Source: DTWD01 sp963662965 (lineage in GTDB: Bacteria; Acidobacteriota; Vicinamibacteria; Vicinamibacterales; UBA8438). Taken from it: a DNA stretch of 64,000 nucleotides. The stretch lies in assembly GCA_963662965.1 (NCBI GenBank), contig OY759970.1, forward strand, positions 1,116,001 through 1,180,000, written 5' to 3'. The translations under genes and the position numbers were made by a program. A model generated the notes under the pieces. The model did no database searches, was not told where the DNA came from, and saw nothing but the letters and a program-made list of their open reading frames with translations. Shown here piece by piece: positions 51,973 to 60,158 of the stretch; position 1 is the stretch's first letter, and every line of letters starts with the position of its first letter.

Positions 51973-52932
51973 ATGCCGGACGCACTCTCCCGCACGCTGT
52001 TCCTCACGCTGGCCAACAGCGGCGTGCTCAAGCGTGCCGTGTCACGATATGGCATGCGGAGCGCCCAGAGCTTCGCTCGCCGTTTCATCGCCGGTCGCGA
52101 CGTCGACGAGGCACTCGAGACGGCCCGTGCCATCGAACGCCGCGGCTTTCTGCACACCTTCAATCATCTCGGCGAACACTTACGGGATACCCAGGCGGCC
52201 GTAGCGGCCACCCGCGCCTAGGAGCGGGTGATCGAGACGGTTCGTCTCTCCGGTCTGGCGTGCAATCTATCCGTAAAGCTGACCCAGCTCGGCCTCGAGC
52301 TCGATGGTGGGCTATGTCGTCACAACCTCGATCAGATCTTGAGCCACGCGGACAGACACCATGCGTTCGTTCGCGGCGACATGGAGACTGCCGCGCTCGT
52401 TGACGACACGCTCGACATCGTGGAGGCGATGCGCAAGAACGGCCACATCGGTGTCGGCGTCGTGCTCCAATCCGCACTCCGCCGTACCTCCGAGGACCTG
52501 TCCCGCATCATCGAGACGGGCCTGTCCGTACGTCTCGTCAAGGGCGCGTACAAGGAATCGTCCGACATCGCGTTTCCGGACAAGGCGGACGTCGACCGTG
52601 CGTTCGTACGGTTGGCGGAGAGACTCCTCGGCACCGACCTGCACGCCGCGTTCGCCACCCACGACCCCCGCATGATCAAGGCGACCTGCACGGCAGCCAG
52701 GCGCCACGGCGTCTCGGCCGACCGTTTCGAGTTCCAGATGTTGTACGGTGTCCGGCGCGACCTGCAGGCGGCGCTCGAAGCACAGGGATATGCGGTCCGG
52801 ATCTATCTCCCGTTTGGCGAAGACTGGTTCAAGTATTTCATGCGCCGTCTCTTGGAGCGTCCAGCTAACGTGCCGTTCGTCGCCCGGTCGCTCATGTACG
52901 AGCAGCTCGGCGATCAGCGGTCCTTCGGCTAG
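51973..52932 (+). pseudogene. Proline dehydrogenase with an in-frame amber codon
   Basis: Without the stop the product would be about 318 residues, typical of a mono-functional FAD proline dehydrogenase (PRODH). The frame reads MPDALSRTLFLTLANSGVLK to DTQAAVAATRA, then TAG (52219-52221), then ERVIETVRLSGLACNLSVKL in the same frame. Later blocks are LVKGAYKESSDIAF, FATHDPRMIKATC, FEFQMLYGVRRDLQ and VRIYLPFGEDWFKYFMRRLL, matching PRODH substrate and FAD sites. A single base change (for example from TAC/TAT or GAG) explains it. The gene starts directly after R1 copy e and ends inside R2 copy C. The partner pruA is intact at 40.6 kb. Confidence 0.88.
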
Positions 52933-53103
52933 CGGGCCGTGGTGAAGGTCGCGCGTGGCATCGAGAGCGGCGAGGCGCCGGGATGGCAAGGCGCGACGAG
53001 GGAGAATACCGGGAGTATTTGACCGAGGAGCAACGCCGCCAGCTCGGATGCATCGCCGCTCGAATGCAGCGTGACTTTCACCACGGGCCGCTAAGCCAAG
53101 GAC
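52920..53103 (+). repeat. R2 nested-hairpin element, copy C
   Basis: Outer arms 52920-52954 and 53069-53103 match at about 29 of 35 positions. They contain the stop of proline dehydrogenase on one side and the stop of the M20 peptidase on the other. The core reads GGCAAGGCGCGACGAGGGAG, apex AATAC-CGGGA-GTATT, then TGACCGAGGAGCAACGCC. Confidence 0.88.
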
Positions 53104-54229
53104 AGTAGTCGTCGGCGAGGGCCGCGAGCACGTCGCGACAGGTCAGCACTGAGTCGACGGTGACGAACTCCTCCGGTCCGTGTAGCCCGCCTCCGACCGG
53201 GCCAAACAGCACCGACGGCGTGTCAGCGCGCGCGAGGACCGCCGCATCGGTCCAAAACGACATCCCGACGAACGCTGGCACGAACCTGGCACCTCTGAGC
53301 ACGCTGGCCAGGGCCTGTGGAAGCGGGTGATCCGGCGAGATGTCGTAGGCAGGACGCTCGAACGCGACGCGTGCAGACGCCCGGAACCCGCCATCGTCCG
53401 CGCCAAGCGCGCGTAGCACTTCCTCGACTTCAGCCAGCGCGACGCCGTCGGGTTCCGCGACGAGCGTGCGCCGCTCGAGTGACAACGTGCAACGATCGGG
53501 ATACACGCTCAACTCCGCGCCACCGGTGATCGTCGACGCATGGAGTGACGCGGTGCCGAGCAGCGGGTGTGGCGGTCGCGCCTGCAACTCCGCATCGATC
53601 GCGGCCAGTCGTGCGAGGACACGTCCCATATCGAAAATGGCATCCCGACCCTCCGCCGGACGGCTCCCGTGTGCGGCGCGCCCGTGCGTGTCGACCTCGA
53701 TCCACGAGAACCCCTTGTGACCAATGGCGATCGCGAGGTCGGTCGGCTCGGTCACGACCGCGCCGTCAGCACGCCATGTCGACGCGAGCGCGTCGGCGCC
53801 GAGGCTGGCATATTCCTCATCGGCGACCGCCGCGACGACGAGCCGCCCGCCGCGTAGGCCGCGCGCGGCAACCTCGGCGGCCGCCCCGACCATCGCGGCG
53901 ACGCCGCCCTTCATGTCCTGTGAACCCCGGCCGTACAGGCGGCCGTCGCGCTCGACCGGCGTAAACGGCGCCGTCATCCCCGCGACACCGACGGTGTCCA
54001 TATGGCCGCACAACAGCAACGTGCGGCCGGATGTCCCGATCTCGAGCACGCCAACGACGTTGGGCCGTCCGGGAGCGACGTCGACGAGCGCGACGTCAAG
54101 GCCAACCGCTCGCATCTCATCTCGAACGCGCGCGGCAATCGCCCCCTCCCCCGCTCCGCCTGGAACCAGCGACGGGTTGACCGAGTCGATCGCGATGAGA
54201 TCCTTCAGAAAGGCGATGGTGTCGTGCGT
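53078..54229 (-). CDS. M20-family peptidase (ArgE/DapE-like), unusual start
   Basis: About 383 residues of an M20 metallohydrolase. The zinc-site motifs are LLLCGHMDTVGV, GRGSQDMKGGVAAM, AVADEEYASLGADA and late LFGPVGGGLHGPEEFV. Homology (TIAFLKDLIAIDSVNPSLVP) extends upstream of the first ATG (54115) to the stop codon of the preceding gene at 54233. In that stretch no ATG, GTG or TTG exists, so translation may use the ACG at 54229 or a CTG, or the start was mutated. It is the last gene of the TRAP operon, which suggests hydrolysis of an imported N-acyl amino acid or peptide. Confidence 0.82.
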   Translation of the reverse strand, partial: THDTIAFLKDLIAIDSVNPSLVPGGAGEGAIAARVRDEMRAVGLDVALVDVAPGRPNVVGVLEIGTSGRTLLLCGHMDTVGVAGMTAPFTPVERDGRLYGRGSQDMKGGVAAMVGAAAEVAARGLRGGRLVVAAVADEEYASLGADALASTWRADGAVVTEPTDLAIAIGHKGFSWIEVDTHGRAAHGSRPAEGRDAIFDMGRVLARLAAIDAELQARPPHPLLGTASLHASTITGGAELSVYPDRCTLSLERRTLVAEPDGVALAEVEEVLRALGADDGGFRASARVAFERPAYDISPDHPLPQALASVLRGARFVPAFVGMSFWTDAAVLARADTPSVLFGPVGGGLHGPEEFVTVDSVLTCRDVLAALADDYCPWLSGPW

Positions 54230-54232
54230 CGC

Positions 54233-55324
54233 CTACTCCACCCAGTCGGCGAGGAAGACGTTGGTGTCGTCCTCGACAGCCGCCGCCCGATTCGATGCGA
54301 ACACCAACTGCGAGCCGTCGGGCGAAAACATCGGGAATCCGTCGAACGTATCGTTGAACGTGATCCGCTCGAGGCCCCTCCCGTCGAGACCGACCATGAA
54401 GAGGTCGAAGTCACGACCCTCCGGGTCCTGCCAGTTCGACGAAAAGATGATCCGATTGCCGTCGGGGTGAAAGAACGGCGCGAAGCTGGCGCGGCCGAGA
54501 TCGGTCACCTGCGTGAGATTACCGCCGTCGGCATCCATCACGAAGATCTCGAGCGCCGTCGGGCGCCACAACCCTTCGTCGAGTAACCGTTTGTAGTCGT
54601 CGTACTCCTCGCCGTCGGGAATCTCCCGTCCGCGAAACACGATCTTCGAGCCGTCGGGAGAGAAGAACGGTCCCCCATCGGGTCCCTGGCGATCGGTCAG
54701 TCGTCGTACGTCCGACCCGTCGCCCGCCATCGAATAGATCTCCATGTCACCGTCGCGCACGCTCGTGAAGACGATCCGACCGTCCGGTCCGATCGTCGCT
54801 TCGGCGTCGTAGCCAGGGGTGTCCGTCAACTGGGTCAACTCTCCGTCCGCGCCGGCGCGGAAGATGTCATACGTGTTGTAGAGGGCCCAGACGTACCCCA
54901 TCTCGAAGCTCGGCGAGGGCGGACACTCGACACCGCCCAGATGCGTCGACGCATAGACGATCGACTCGCCGTCCGGGAAGAAGTAGCCGCAGGTCGTCCG
55001 ACCATCGCCCGTGCTCACCAACTCCAGGTTCGTGCCGTCGAGGTCCATGCGATAGATCTGGTCGCACGGCACCCCCTCACGAGTCGTTTGGAAAATGAGC
55101 TGGGACCCGTCGGAGGCAAAGTACGCCTCGGCGTTCTGGCCGCCAAAAGTGAGCTGCCTGAGGTTGGTGAGTCGTTGCTCGCTTCGGGTGTCGCGCGTCC
55201 GTGTCGCATCGACCGCGACCTGGTCGTTCGCGGCGTCGGGAACGCCGCCGCCGGCACACGCGAGCGGCACCAGCACCAACACACCGCCGCACATTGCATA
55301 GAGAGAGCGACGGATATACCGCAT
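54233..55324 (-). CDS. TolB-like beta-propeller lipoprotein
   Basis: A 363-residue lipoprotein. The signal peptide ends in a lipobox (VLVLVPLACAGGG, Cys about residue 23). The rest is a repeated TolB/WD40-like propeller: blades with FASDGSQLIFQTTREG, FFPDGESIVYAST, IGPDGRIVFTSVRDGDMEIY, FFSPDGSKIVFRGRE, FFHPDGNRIIFSSN and MFSPDGSQLVFASNR. It is probably periplasmic or cell-surface and binds protein or peptide. The ATG at 55324 has an SD-like AGAGG. It stands between the TRAP permease and the M20 peptidase on the same strand; only 3 bp separate its stop from the peptidase frame. Confidence 0.85.
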   Translation of the reverse strand: MRYIRRSLYAMCGGVLVLVPLACAGGGVPDAANDQVAVDATRTRDTRSEQRLTNLRQLTFGGQNAEAYFASDGSQLIFQTTREGVPCDQIYRMDLDGTNLELVSTGDGRTTCGYFFPDGESIVYASTHLGGVECPPSPSFEMGYVWALYNTYDIFRAGADGELTQLTDTPGYDAEATIGPDGRIVFTSVRDGDMEIYSMAGDGSDVRRLTDRQGPDGGPFFSPDGSKIVFRGREIPDGEEYDDYKRLLDEGLWRPTALEIFVMDADGGNLTQVTDLGRASFAPFFHPDGNRIIFSSNWQDPEGRDFDLFMVGLDGRGLERITFNDTFDGFPMFSPDGSQLVFASNRAAAVEDDTNVFLADWVE

Positions 55325-55365
55325 TCCTCTGATCCTCTCGTGAATCTCGTAGCCCAACGGGTTGC

Positions 55366-57207
55366 CTATTGTCGCCCGACGATCTCCAGGAGCCCGACGG
55401 TGAGCCATGGTACATAAGTGATTACCAAGACGCCAATCCCGAGAATGATGAGAAACGGCACAGAGGCGCGATAAACGTCGAGCAGGGGACGCTCGAATCT
55501 GTACGAGGCAAGAAACAGGTTGAGGCCGACCGGTGGCGTCAGATATCCGAGCTCCAGGTTCGCGATGAAGATGATGCCGAGATGGACCGGATCGATCTCG
55601 TAGGCGGCGCCGATCTCGCTGATGAGCGGCACAATCACGACGATCGCCGAGAAGATGTCCATGACGCACCCCACGAGGAGCAGGAACACGTTGAGCGCCA
55701 GCAGGAACAGCAACGGCGACTCGATGTGGGCCTGCGTCCACTTGAGCAGACGGAACGGGATGTCGACATCAACCATGTAGGCGGTGAATCCCTTGGCCAC
55801 CGCCAGAATGATGAGGACGCCGCCGATCAGGACGACACATTCACCGAACGCCTGCCGTAGTCCCTGCGTGAGCGTGAAATCCCGATGAACGACGCCGGTC
55901 ACGATCACGGCGTAGAGGGCCGTGAGCGCGGACGTTTCGACGAGTGTGGCGCGACCGCTGAAGAGCGCACCGAGGACGACGAGGGGGAGCAGCAGCTCCC
56001 ATTTCGCGCTCCAGAGTGCGGCGCGTGCGTCCGACCAGGCAAACGCCTGTCGGCCGGCTCCGGTGACCATCCCCTGACGCATTCCCCACGCGGCAACCAG
56101 GCCAATCAGCAGCAGGCCGGGGAGAAGCCCGCCAATGAAGAGGTTTTCCGGTGCCATCTGCGCCACGATGGCGTAGAGGATGAGCGGCATCGCCGGCGGC
56201 AATAGCAGCCCGAGCGACCCCGACGCCGTCAGCAGCCCAATCGAGAAACGGTCACCGTAGCCGTCTTTGAGCAGGGCCGGTAGGAGCAATCCGCCCAGCG
56301 CCAGGATCGTCACTCCGGATCCACCGGTAAAAATCGTAAAGAAGGCACACACCAACGCGCAGACGACGGCGGTGCCGCCCGGTATCCATCCGGTCACCGC
56401 CCTGAACACGCGCAGCAGACGTTCTGACGAGTTGCCCTGCGCGAGGATGAAGCCGGTGAGCGTGAAGAGCGGAATCGACGGCAGGATCGGCTCGGTGGCA
56501 AGATCGTAGGCGAACAGCGGCACCGCGGCCGGGTCGAACGCATCGACCATGTACAAGAGCGCTGCCGCGCCCCCGAGCACGCTGAAGATCGGTGCGCCCG
56601 CCAGCGCGGCGAGGAGAAGGAGGGCGACCCACGGCCAACCGGCGATGCCGTCGAACAACTCCCACGACTGAGCAAGCCAAACGCCGGCCAGCAGCCCGAG
56701 CGCCGCAACCGCTCGCGGCCCCCAGCCGCCGGCGCGCCACGCCAAACGCCAGCCAATGAGGCCGAACGACGCCGGCAGGACGAGCTGGAATATCCACGAC
56801 GGAATGCCGAGCGCAATCTCGCCGCCAACCTCCATTTCGATGGCCACGACATCGAGCGCCGACCACCCGAGCAACGCCGATACCATGGCGCCGACCGCGG
56901 CTGAGAAGGTGCGGGCCGCGGTGCGAACGAATCCCTCCGGAATGAAGGTGGCCGTGGCCAGGGCGATGAGCTTGTCGTGCCGAGCCGCGAGCGCAGCTCC
57001 GAGGAATCCGACCCAGAGCGTGAGGTGCTCGACAAACGGAATCGACCCCGGGATGCCACCCGCGATGAAGGGTCGGATGGCGATTTCAGCCAGCGGGAGC
57101 ACCATCATCAGGCCGAGGGCGGCTGACGCTACGATCGCCTCTGCGGAGTGAAGGGCGCCGATGACGCGAGGGGGCCGCCCGACGTTGGCGTGAGACGGCA
57201 AGGTCAT
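55366..57207 (-). CDS. TRAP transporter fused small/large permease (DctQM)
   Basis: A 613-residue membrane protein. Residues 1-165 match the DctQ subunit (four helices, FVEHLTLWVGFLGAALAARH). The rest matches DctM, with FTLTGFILAQGNSSERLLRV, FFTIFTGGSGVTILALGGLL, LLTASGSLGLLLPPAMPLIL and the end NLELGYLTPPVGLNLFLASY. TRAP systems import carboxylates and amino-acid-like solutes with sodium, using a binding protein. Fused QM forms are common. The ATG at 57207 has a TACCAT box 9 nt upstream. dctP lies 71 bp upstream with a hairpin between. Confidence 0.92.
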   Translation of the reverse strand: MTLPSHANVGRPPRVIGALHSAEAIVASAALGLMMVLPLAEIAIRPFIAGGIPGSIPFVEHLTLWVGFLGAALAARHDKLIALATATFIPEGFVRTAARTFSAAVGAMVSALLGWSALDVVAIEMEVGGEIALGIPSWIFQLVLPASFGLIGWRLAWRAGGWGPRAVAALGLLAGVWLAQSWELFDGIAGWPWVALLLLAALAGAPIFSVLGGAAALLYMVDAFDPAAVPLFAYDLATEPILPSIPLFTLTGFILAQGNSSERLLRVFRAVTGWIPGGTAVVCALVCAFFTIFTGGSGVTILALGGLLLPALLKDGYGDRFSIGLLTASGSLGLLLPPAMPLILYAIVAQMAPENLFIGGLLPGLLLIGLVAAWGMRQGMVTGAGRQAFAWSDARAALWSAKWELLLPLVVLGALFSGRATLVETSALTALYAVIVTGVVHRDFTLTQGLRQAFGECVVLIGGVLIILAVAKGFTAYMVDVDIPFRLLKWTQAHIESPLLFLLALNVFLLLVGCVMDIFSAIVVIVPLISEIGAAYEIDPVHLGIIFIANLELGYLTPPVGLNLFLASYRFERPLLDVYRASVPFLIILGIGVLVITYVPWLTVGLLEIVGRQ

Positions 57208-57216
57208 CCGGACGTG

Positions 57217-57222
57217 ATGGTA
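57217..57222 (-). promoter_or_regulatory. -10-like box (TACCAT) before the TRAP permease gene
   Basis: Minus-strand TACCAT lies 9 nt before the ATG of the DctQM gene; it may give an internal leaderless promoter in the operon. Confidence 0.35.
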
Positions 57223-57243
57223 TCAGAGGGCTGCGCGGCGGCA

Positions 57244-57272
57244 GTCCCACGAACGCGACGGTCGCGTGGGAC
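57244..57272 (-). promoter_or_regulatory. Intercistronic hairpin between dctP and dctQM
   Basis: GTCCCACG (57244-57251) pairs with CGTGGGAC (57265-57272). Hairpins after binding-protein genes often stabilise upstream mRNA and reduce permease expression; this is inference. Confidence 0.4.
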
Positions 57273-57278
57273 GAATGG

Positions 57279-58268
57279 CTACCGACCGCGGTACGCGGCG
57301 CGAGCTTCGACCGCCGCGTCAAAGATGTCGGCGGGCACTATTCCGCCACGCCACGACGCGGTCAGTTTCTCCGCTTCGGCCCGAAGCGACGCGGCCGCAG
57401 CGGCGTCGACGGTAGACACGGTCAGCCCACGTGTCTGCATCTCGCTGACCGCCTCGCGGTCCTGCCGCGGGACGTCGACAAAGAGCGCCTCCTGCGTCGC
57501 CACAGCCGCCTTCAGCATCGCGTTCTGGTCGGCCTCGCTGATGCGTCGCCACGCGCGCTCGGTCATCACCGTCGCCCCGAACAGCGGAGCCAGCGCCACA
57601 TCGAGCATGTGCGACGTCTGTCGGTACCACTGAAACGCCAGCGCGCCATAGGGTGAACTGGGGTACGCATCGATCAAGCCGGTGTTCAGTCCCATCAGCA
57701 CGTCGGTGAACGCAAGCGGGACCGGACGGAAGCCGTTTTCCTTGTACCACTGCACCATGCTGTCGTCACCGGCCGAGGTGAACACCTTCGTCTTTCGAAA
57801 GTCGTCGAGCGTCGTCACCGGCGCGGCGGAGAAGATGTGGGCCCAGCCGCCATGCCCCCAGTTGAGCAGGACCAGGTCGTTCTCGGCAAGCGTGTCACGC
57901 AGCCGCGGCGTCAGCGCCTCCAGCACATGGACCGCCTCCGCCTCCGACTCAAAGAAGAACGGGATGCCGAACACACTGAACGCCTCGTCGACCTCCTGCA
58001 GCCCGAGCGGCGTGAGCGCGGCAACCTGGGGGTTGTTCATTCGCATGCGGCGAATCACGGTGGATTCATCACCTGCCGTTGGGCGTACTTGCGCGCGGAC
58101 TCGGCCGTCGGTCCCCTTCTGCCACTCGCTCGCCATCCGCTTGAGCGACCGGTCCCAGAGGGAATTCGCCGGCAACGAGCTGGCGAGACGCAGGCGCGTT
58201 GTCTGCGCGCTGAGTACGAGCGGGCTCATCAGCACAAGTGCGACAACGGCAAGACGTAACGCTCTCAT
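57279..58268 (-). CDS. dctP: TRAP transporter substrate-binding protein (DctP family)
   Basis: A 329-residue periplasmic binding protein. The signal peptide is LAVVALVLMSPLVLSAQ. Family features are LRLASSLPANSLWDRSLKRM, TDGRVRAQVRPTAGDESTVI, the conserved VFTSAGDDSMVQWYKENGFR (including the Arg region that binds carboxylate) and FTDVLMGLNTGLIDAYPSSP. It delivers the solute to the DctQM permease. Its stop is 71 bp before the permease gene; its start overlaps the tatT stop by 4 bp. Substrate is unknown, but operon company (M20 peptidase) suggests an amino-acid derivative. Confidence 0.92.
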   Translation of the reverse strand: MRALRLAVVALVLMSPLVLSAQTTRLRLASSLPANSLWDRSLKRMASEWQKGTDGRVRAQVRPTAGDESTVIRRMRMNNPQVAALTPLGLQEVDEAFSVFGIPFFFESEAEAVHVLEALTPRLRDTLAENDLVLLNWGHGGWAHIFSAAPVTTLDDFRKTKVFTSAGDDSMVQWYKENGFRPVPLAFTDVLMGLNTGLIDAYPSSPYGALAFQWYRQTSHMLDVALAPLFGATVMTERAWRRISEADQNAMLKAAVATQEALFVDVPRQDREAVSEMQTRGLTVSTVDAAAAASLRAEAEKLTASWRGGIVPADIFDAAVEARAAYRGR

Positions 58269-59230
58269 GGTCGGATCTCCTGGTCTGTCCTCGGATCGCC
58301 CCCGTCGTCCTCGTCTAGGGGCTCGAAGAACAGATCGTCAATATGGTCGAGGAGACTGCGCGCGCGCCGCTGGGCAACGAGGTTCAGTAACCGGTTGCTT
58401 GGCTCTTCGTCCGGATCGATAGCGAGCGCGGTCTCAAGCAGCTGTCGAAACTCCTCGCGGTTTTCTTCGGCGACGGCGACGCCGGCGGCCAGCGACACGT
58501 ACGGACCGGCGTCCTGTCCTTCGGACAGCTCAACCGCGCGAACGAAATGCTCCCGCGCGCTTGCATACGATCCGTCGACCGACTCCAGCGTAATGAATGC
58601 GCTGTGCAGCGTGCCTCGTTCGTACTCCTCGTCGAGCTCAAGCGCGCGGTCGAGCAGTGCCCGCGCGGCGGGGAGATCGGCCACCAACGCTGGCTCGTCG
58701 AGTCCCAGCGAAACGGCGAGCATCCACGCGCCGCCCAAATAGTACAGGCTTTCGACGTCCTCCGGCTCGAACACCTCCACCGCGGCTTCCGGATCCGCCC
58801 GCAGTCGCTCGCTGATGCCGGGATAGTCGACCTCGACGTTTCTCAATCCGTAGTCACGCGCCCGAAGACACATCCGTCGTGCGCGCTCGTTCAGCTCGGC
58901 TGCCCGGTCGTAGTCGTCCCATTCTGCGATCACCGAGTCGGTCTGAAGGAAGGCGTTCGCGTAAAGGAGAAACCCGGTGTTCGCGAACAACAACACGTCC
59001 TGTCGCGCTGGATCGGCCTCGAGAATCGATTCGAGCGTCTCCAACAAGAACGGGAGGGCATCTCGCACGAGCTCCGGATCCTCGTCCGACAGATAAACGT
59101 CCGGATTCACCAACGTCGGCAGCACCGCGTTCACCGCCATCGAACGCAGCGAGCAGCCGGGTGACAACGCTACCGTCACCAGGACGACCGCTAGGAACCC
59201 AGACCTGTTCCGTCCTTGTTCCGTCACCAC
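58265..59230 (-). CDS. tatT: TRAP-associated TPR lipoprotein (TatT family)
   Basis: A 321-residue lipoprotein with lipobox ALSPGCSLRSM, followed by helical repeats of the T-component (TatT) family. The family region starts VLPTLVNPDVYLSDEDPELV and continues with ALPFLLETLESILEADPARQ and LEPEDVESLYYLGGAWML-type blocks. TatT proteins form a complex with the TRAP binding protein in TPAT systems and may help move hydrophobic ligands. Tandem GTG codons at 59230 and 59227 are both possible starts. It is the first gene of tatT-dctP-dctQM-tolB-like-M20. Confidence 0.88.
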   Translation of the reverse strand: MVTEQGRNRSGFLAVVLVTVALSPGCSLRSMAVNAVLPTLVNPDVYLSDEDPELVRDALPFLLETLESILEADPARQDVLLFANTGFLLYANAFLQTDSVIAEWDDYDRAAELNERARRMCLRARDYGLRNVEVDYPGISERLRADPEAAVEVFEPEDVESLYYLGGAWMLAVSLGLDEPALVADLPAARALLDRALELDEEYERGTLHSAFITLESVDGSYASAREHFVRAVELSEGQDAGPYVSLAAGVAVAEENREEFRQLLETALAIDPDEEPSNRLLNLVAQRRARSLLDHIDDLFFEPLDEDDGGDPRTDQEIRP

Positions 59231-59284
59231 ACACCTGCTTGACCCACCAGCTTATCAGGCTCAACATCCGCGCTCGTCGCGGAC

Positions 59285-59432
59285 GGGTTCCAAGTTGCAG
59301 AATTAGCACAAGTTCCACAACTCGGAATCCAAGCGGTTCCTATGCGAAACCAGCAATGGTTCCCAGTTCCACGTTCGATCTCGGAACCTGGAACTGGGAA
59401 CGAGGAACGTCGCGAAAACGTGGGAACCTGGC
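59285..59432. repeat. R3-like heptamer repeats with a 12-bp hairpin
   Basis: The 240-bp gap between divergent genes holds units of GGAACNN (GGAACCTGGAACTGGGAACG, then AGGAACGT) and GTTCCAAG. GTTCCCAGTTCC (59359-59370) pairs perfectly with GGAACTGGGAAC (59390-59401). This is a variant of the heptamer family with a different base at the centre. Confidence 0.55.
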
Positions 59433-59471
59433 GTCGATTCCGCAAACCTAGTCCATGTCATCATCTGTTCG

Positions 59472-60158
59472 ATGAGCGGATTCGTGCAGATTCAGGAAGG
59501 ATTGTTCGTCATGGGCTGTGACAGCGGTCAGCCGGACGAAGCACCGGCCCATCGCGTCTGGGTGCATACGTTCGAGCTGGCCATCGACCCGGTGACGCGT
59601 GCGGAATACAGCCGGTTCCTGGAGGCCACCGGCCGGTCGACACCGCGTGAGTGGGACAACCCGTTGTTCCAGGCCCCAGAGCTCCCTGTCGTCGGCGTGA
59701 GTTGGAATGATGCCTTCGTCTACTGCCTGTGGCGCTCGTCAGTCTGCGCCGACCGTCCCGTTCGTCTCCCGACGGAGGCCGAATGGGAACGAGCCGCGCG
59801 TGGGCAACGCGAGCGTGAGAACTACCCATGGGGGATAACGATTCCGAAGTGGATTCCGAACGAGGGGAAGGGCCCCCTCGACGGACCGTGGCCGGTGACC
59901 GTCGGTCCGGCCAACGACTTTGGCGTTCGCGGTATCGCCGCCAACATCCACGAGTGGTGCGCCGACTGGCATTCGAAGACGTTCTATCGCGACTCGCCCG
60001 GCCGGAATCCGATGGGACCGACGTCGGGGCAGCGACGCGTGTCCCGCGGAGGGTCGTGGCGACACGCGTACACCATCAGTCGCGTCTCCGCGCGCAGCAA
60101 GTTGGACCCGTCGTATCGGTACACCGACTACGGCTTCCGGGTGGCGCGCGATGTCTGA
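59472..60158 (+). CDS. SUMF1/FGE-like protein lacking catalytic cysteines
   Basis: A 228-residue protein with the C-type-lectin-like formylglycine-generating-enzyme fold: GLFVMGCDSGQPDEAPAHRV, FELAIDPVTRAEYSRF, VVGVSWNDAFVYCLWRS, RLPTEAEWERAARG and HEWCADWHSKTFYRDSPGRN. At the usual catalytic position (RGGSFLC in true FGE) it reads SRGGSWRHAYTISRVSA, without the two Cys. It is therefore probably a non-sulfatase-modifying member, as in EgtB/PvdO-type or structural relatives. The stop overlaps the cca start by 8 bp, so they are translationally linked. Confidence 0.8.
   Translation: MSGFVQIQEGLFVMGCDSGQPDEAPAHRVWVHTFELAIDPVTRAEYSRFLEATGRSTPREWDNPLFQAPELPVVGVSWNDAFVYCLWRSSVCADRPVRLPTEAEWERAARGQRERENYPWGITIPKWIPNEGKGPLDGPWPVTVGPANDFGVRGIAANIHEWCADWHSKTFYRDSPGRNPMGPTSGQRRVSRGGSWRHAYTISRVSARSKLDPSYRYTDYGFRVARDV

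Noticed and set aside
52219..52221. Pyrrolysine at the amber codon of proline dehydrogenase
   Set aside because: No pylTSBCD genes are seen, and TAG is used as an ordinary stop in nearby genes (for example the same gene's own end).
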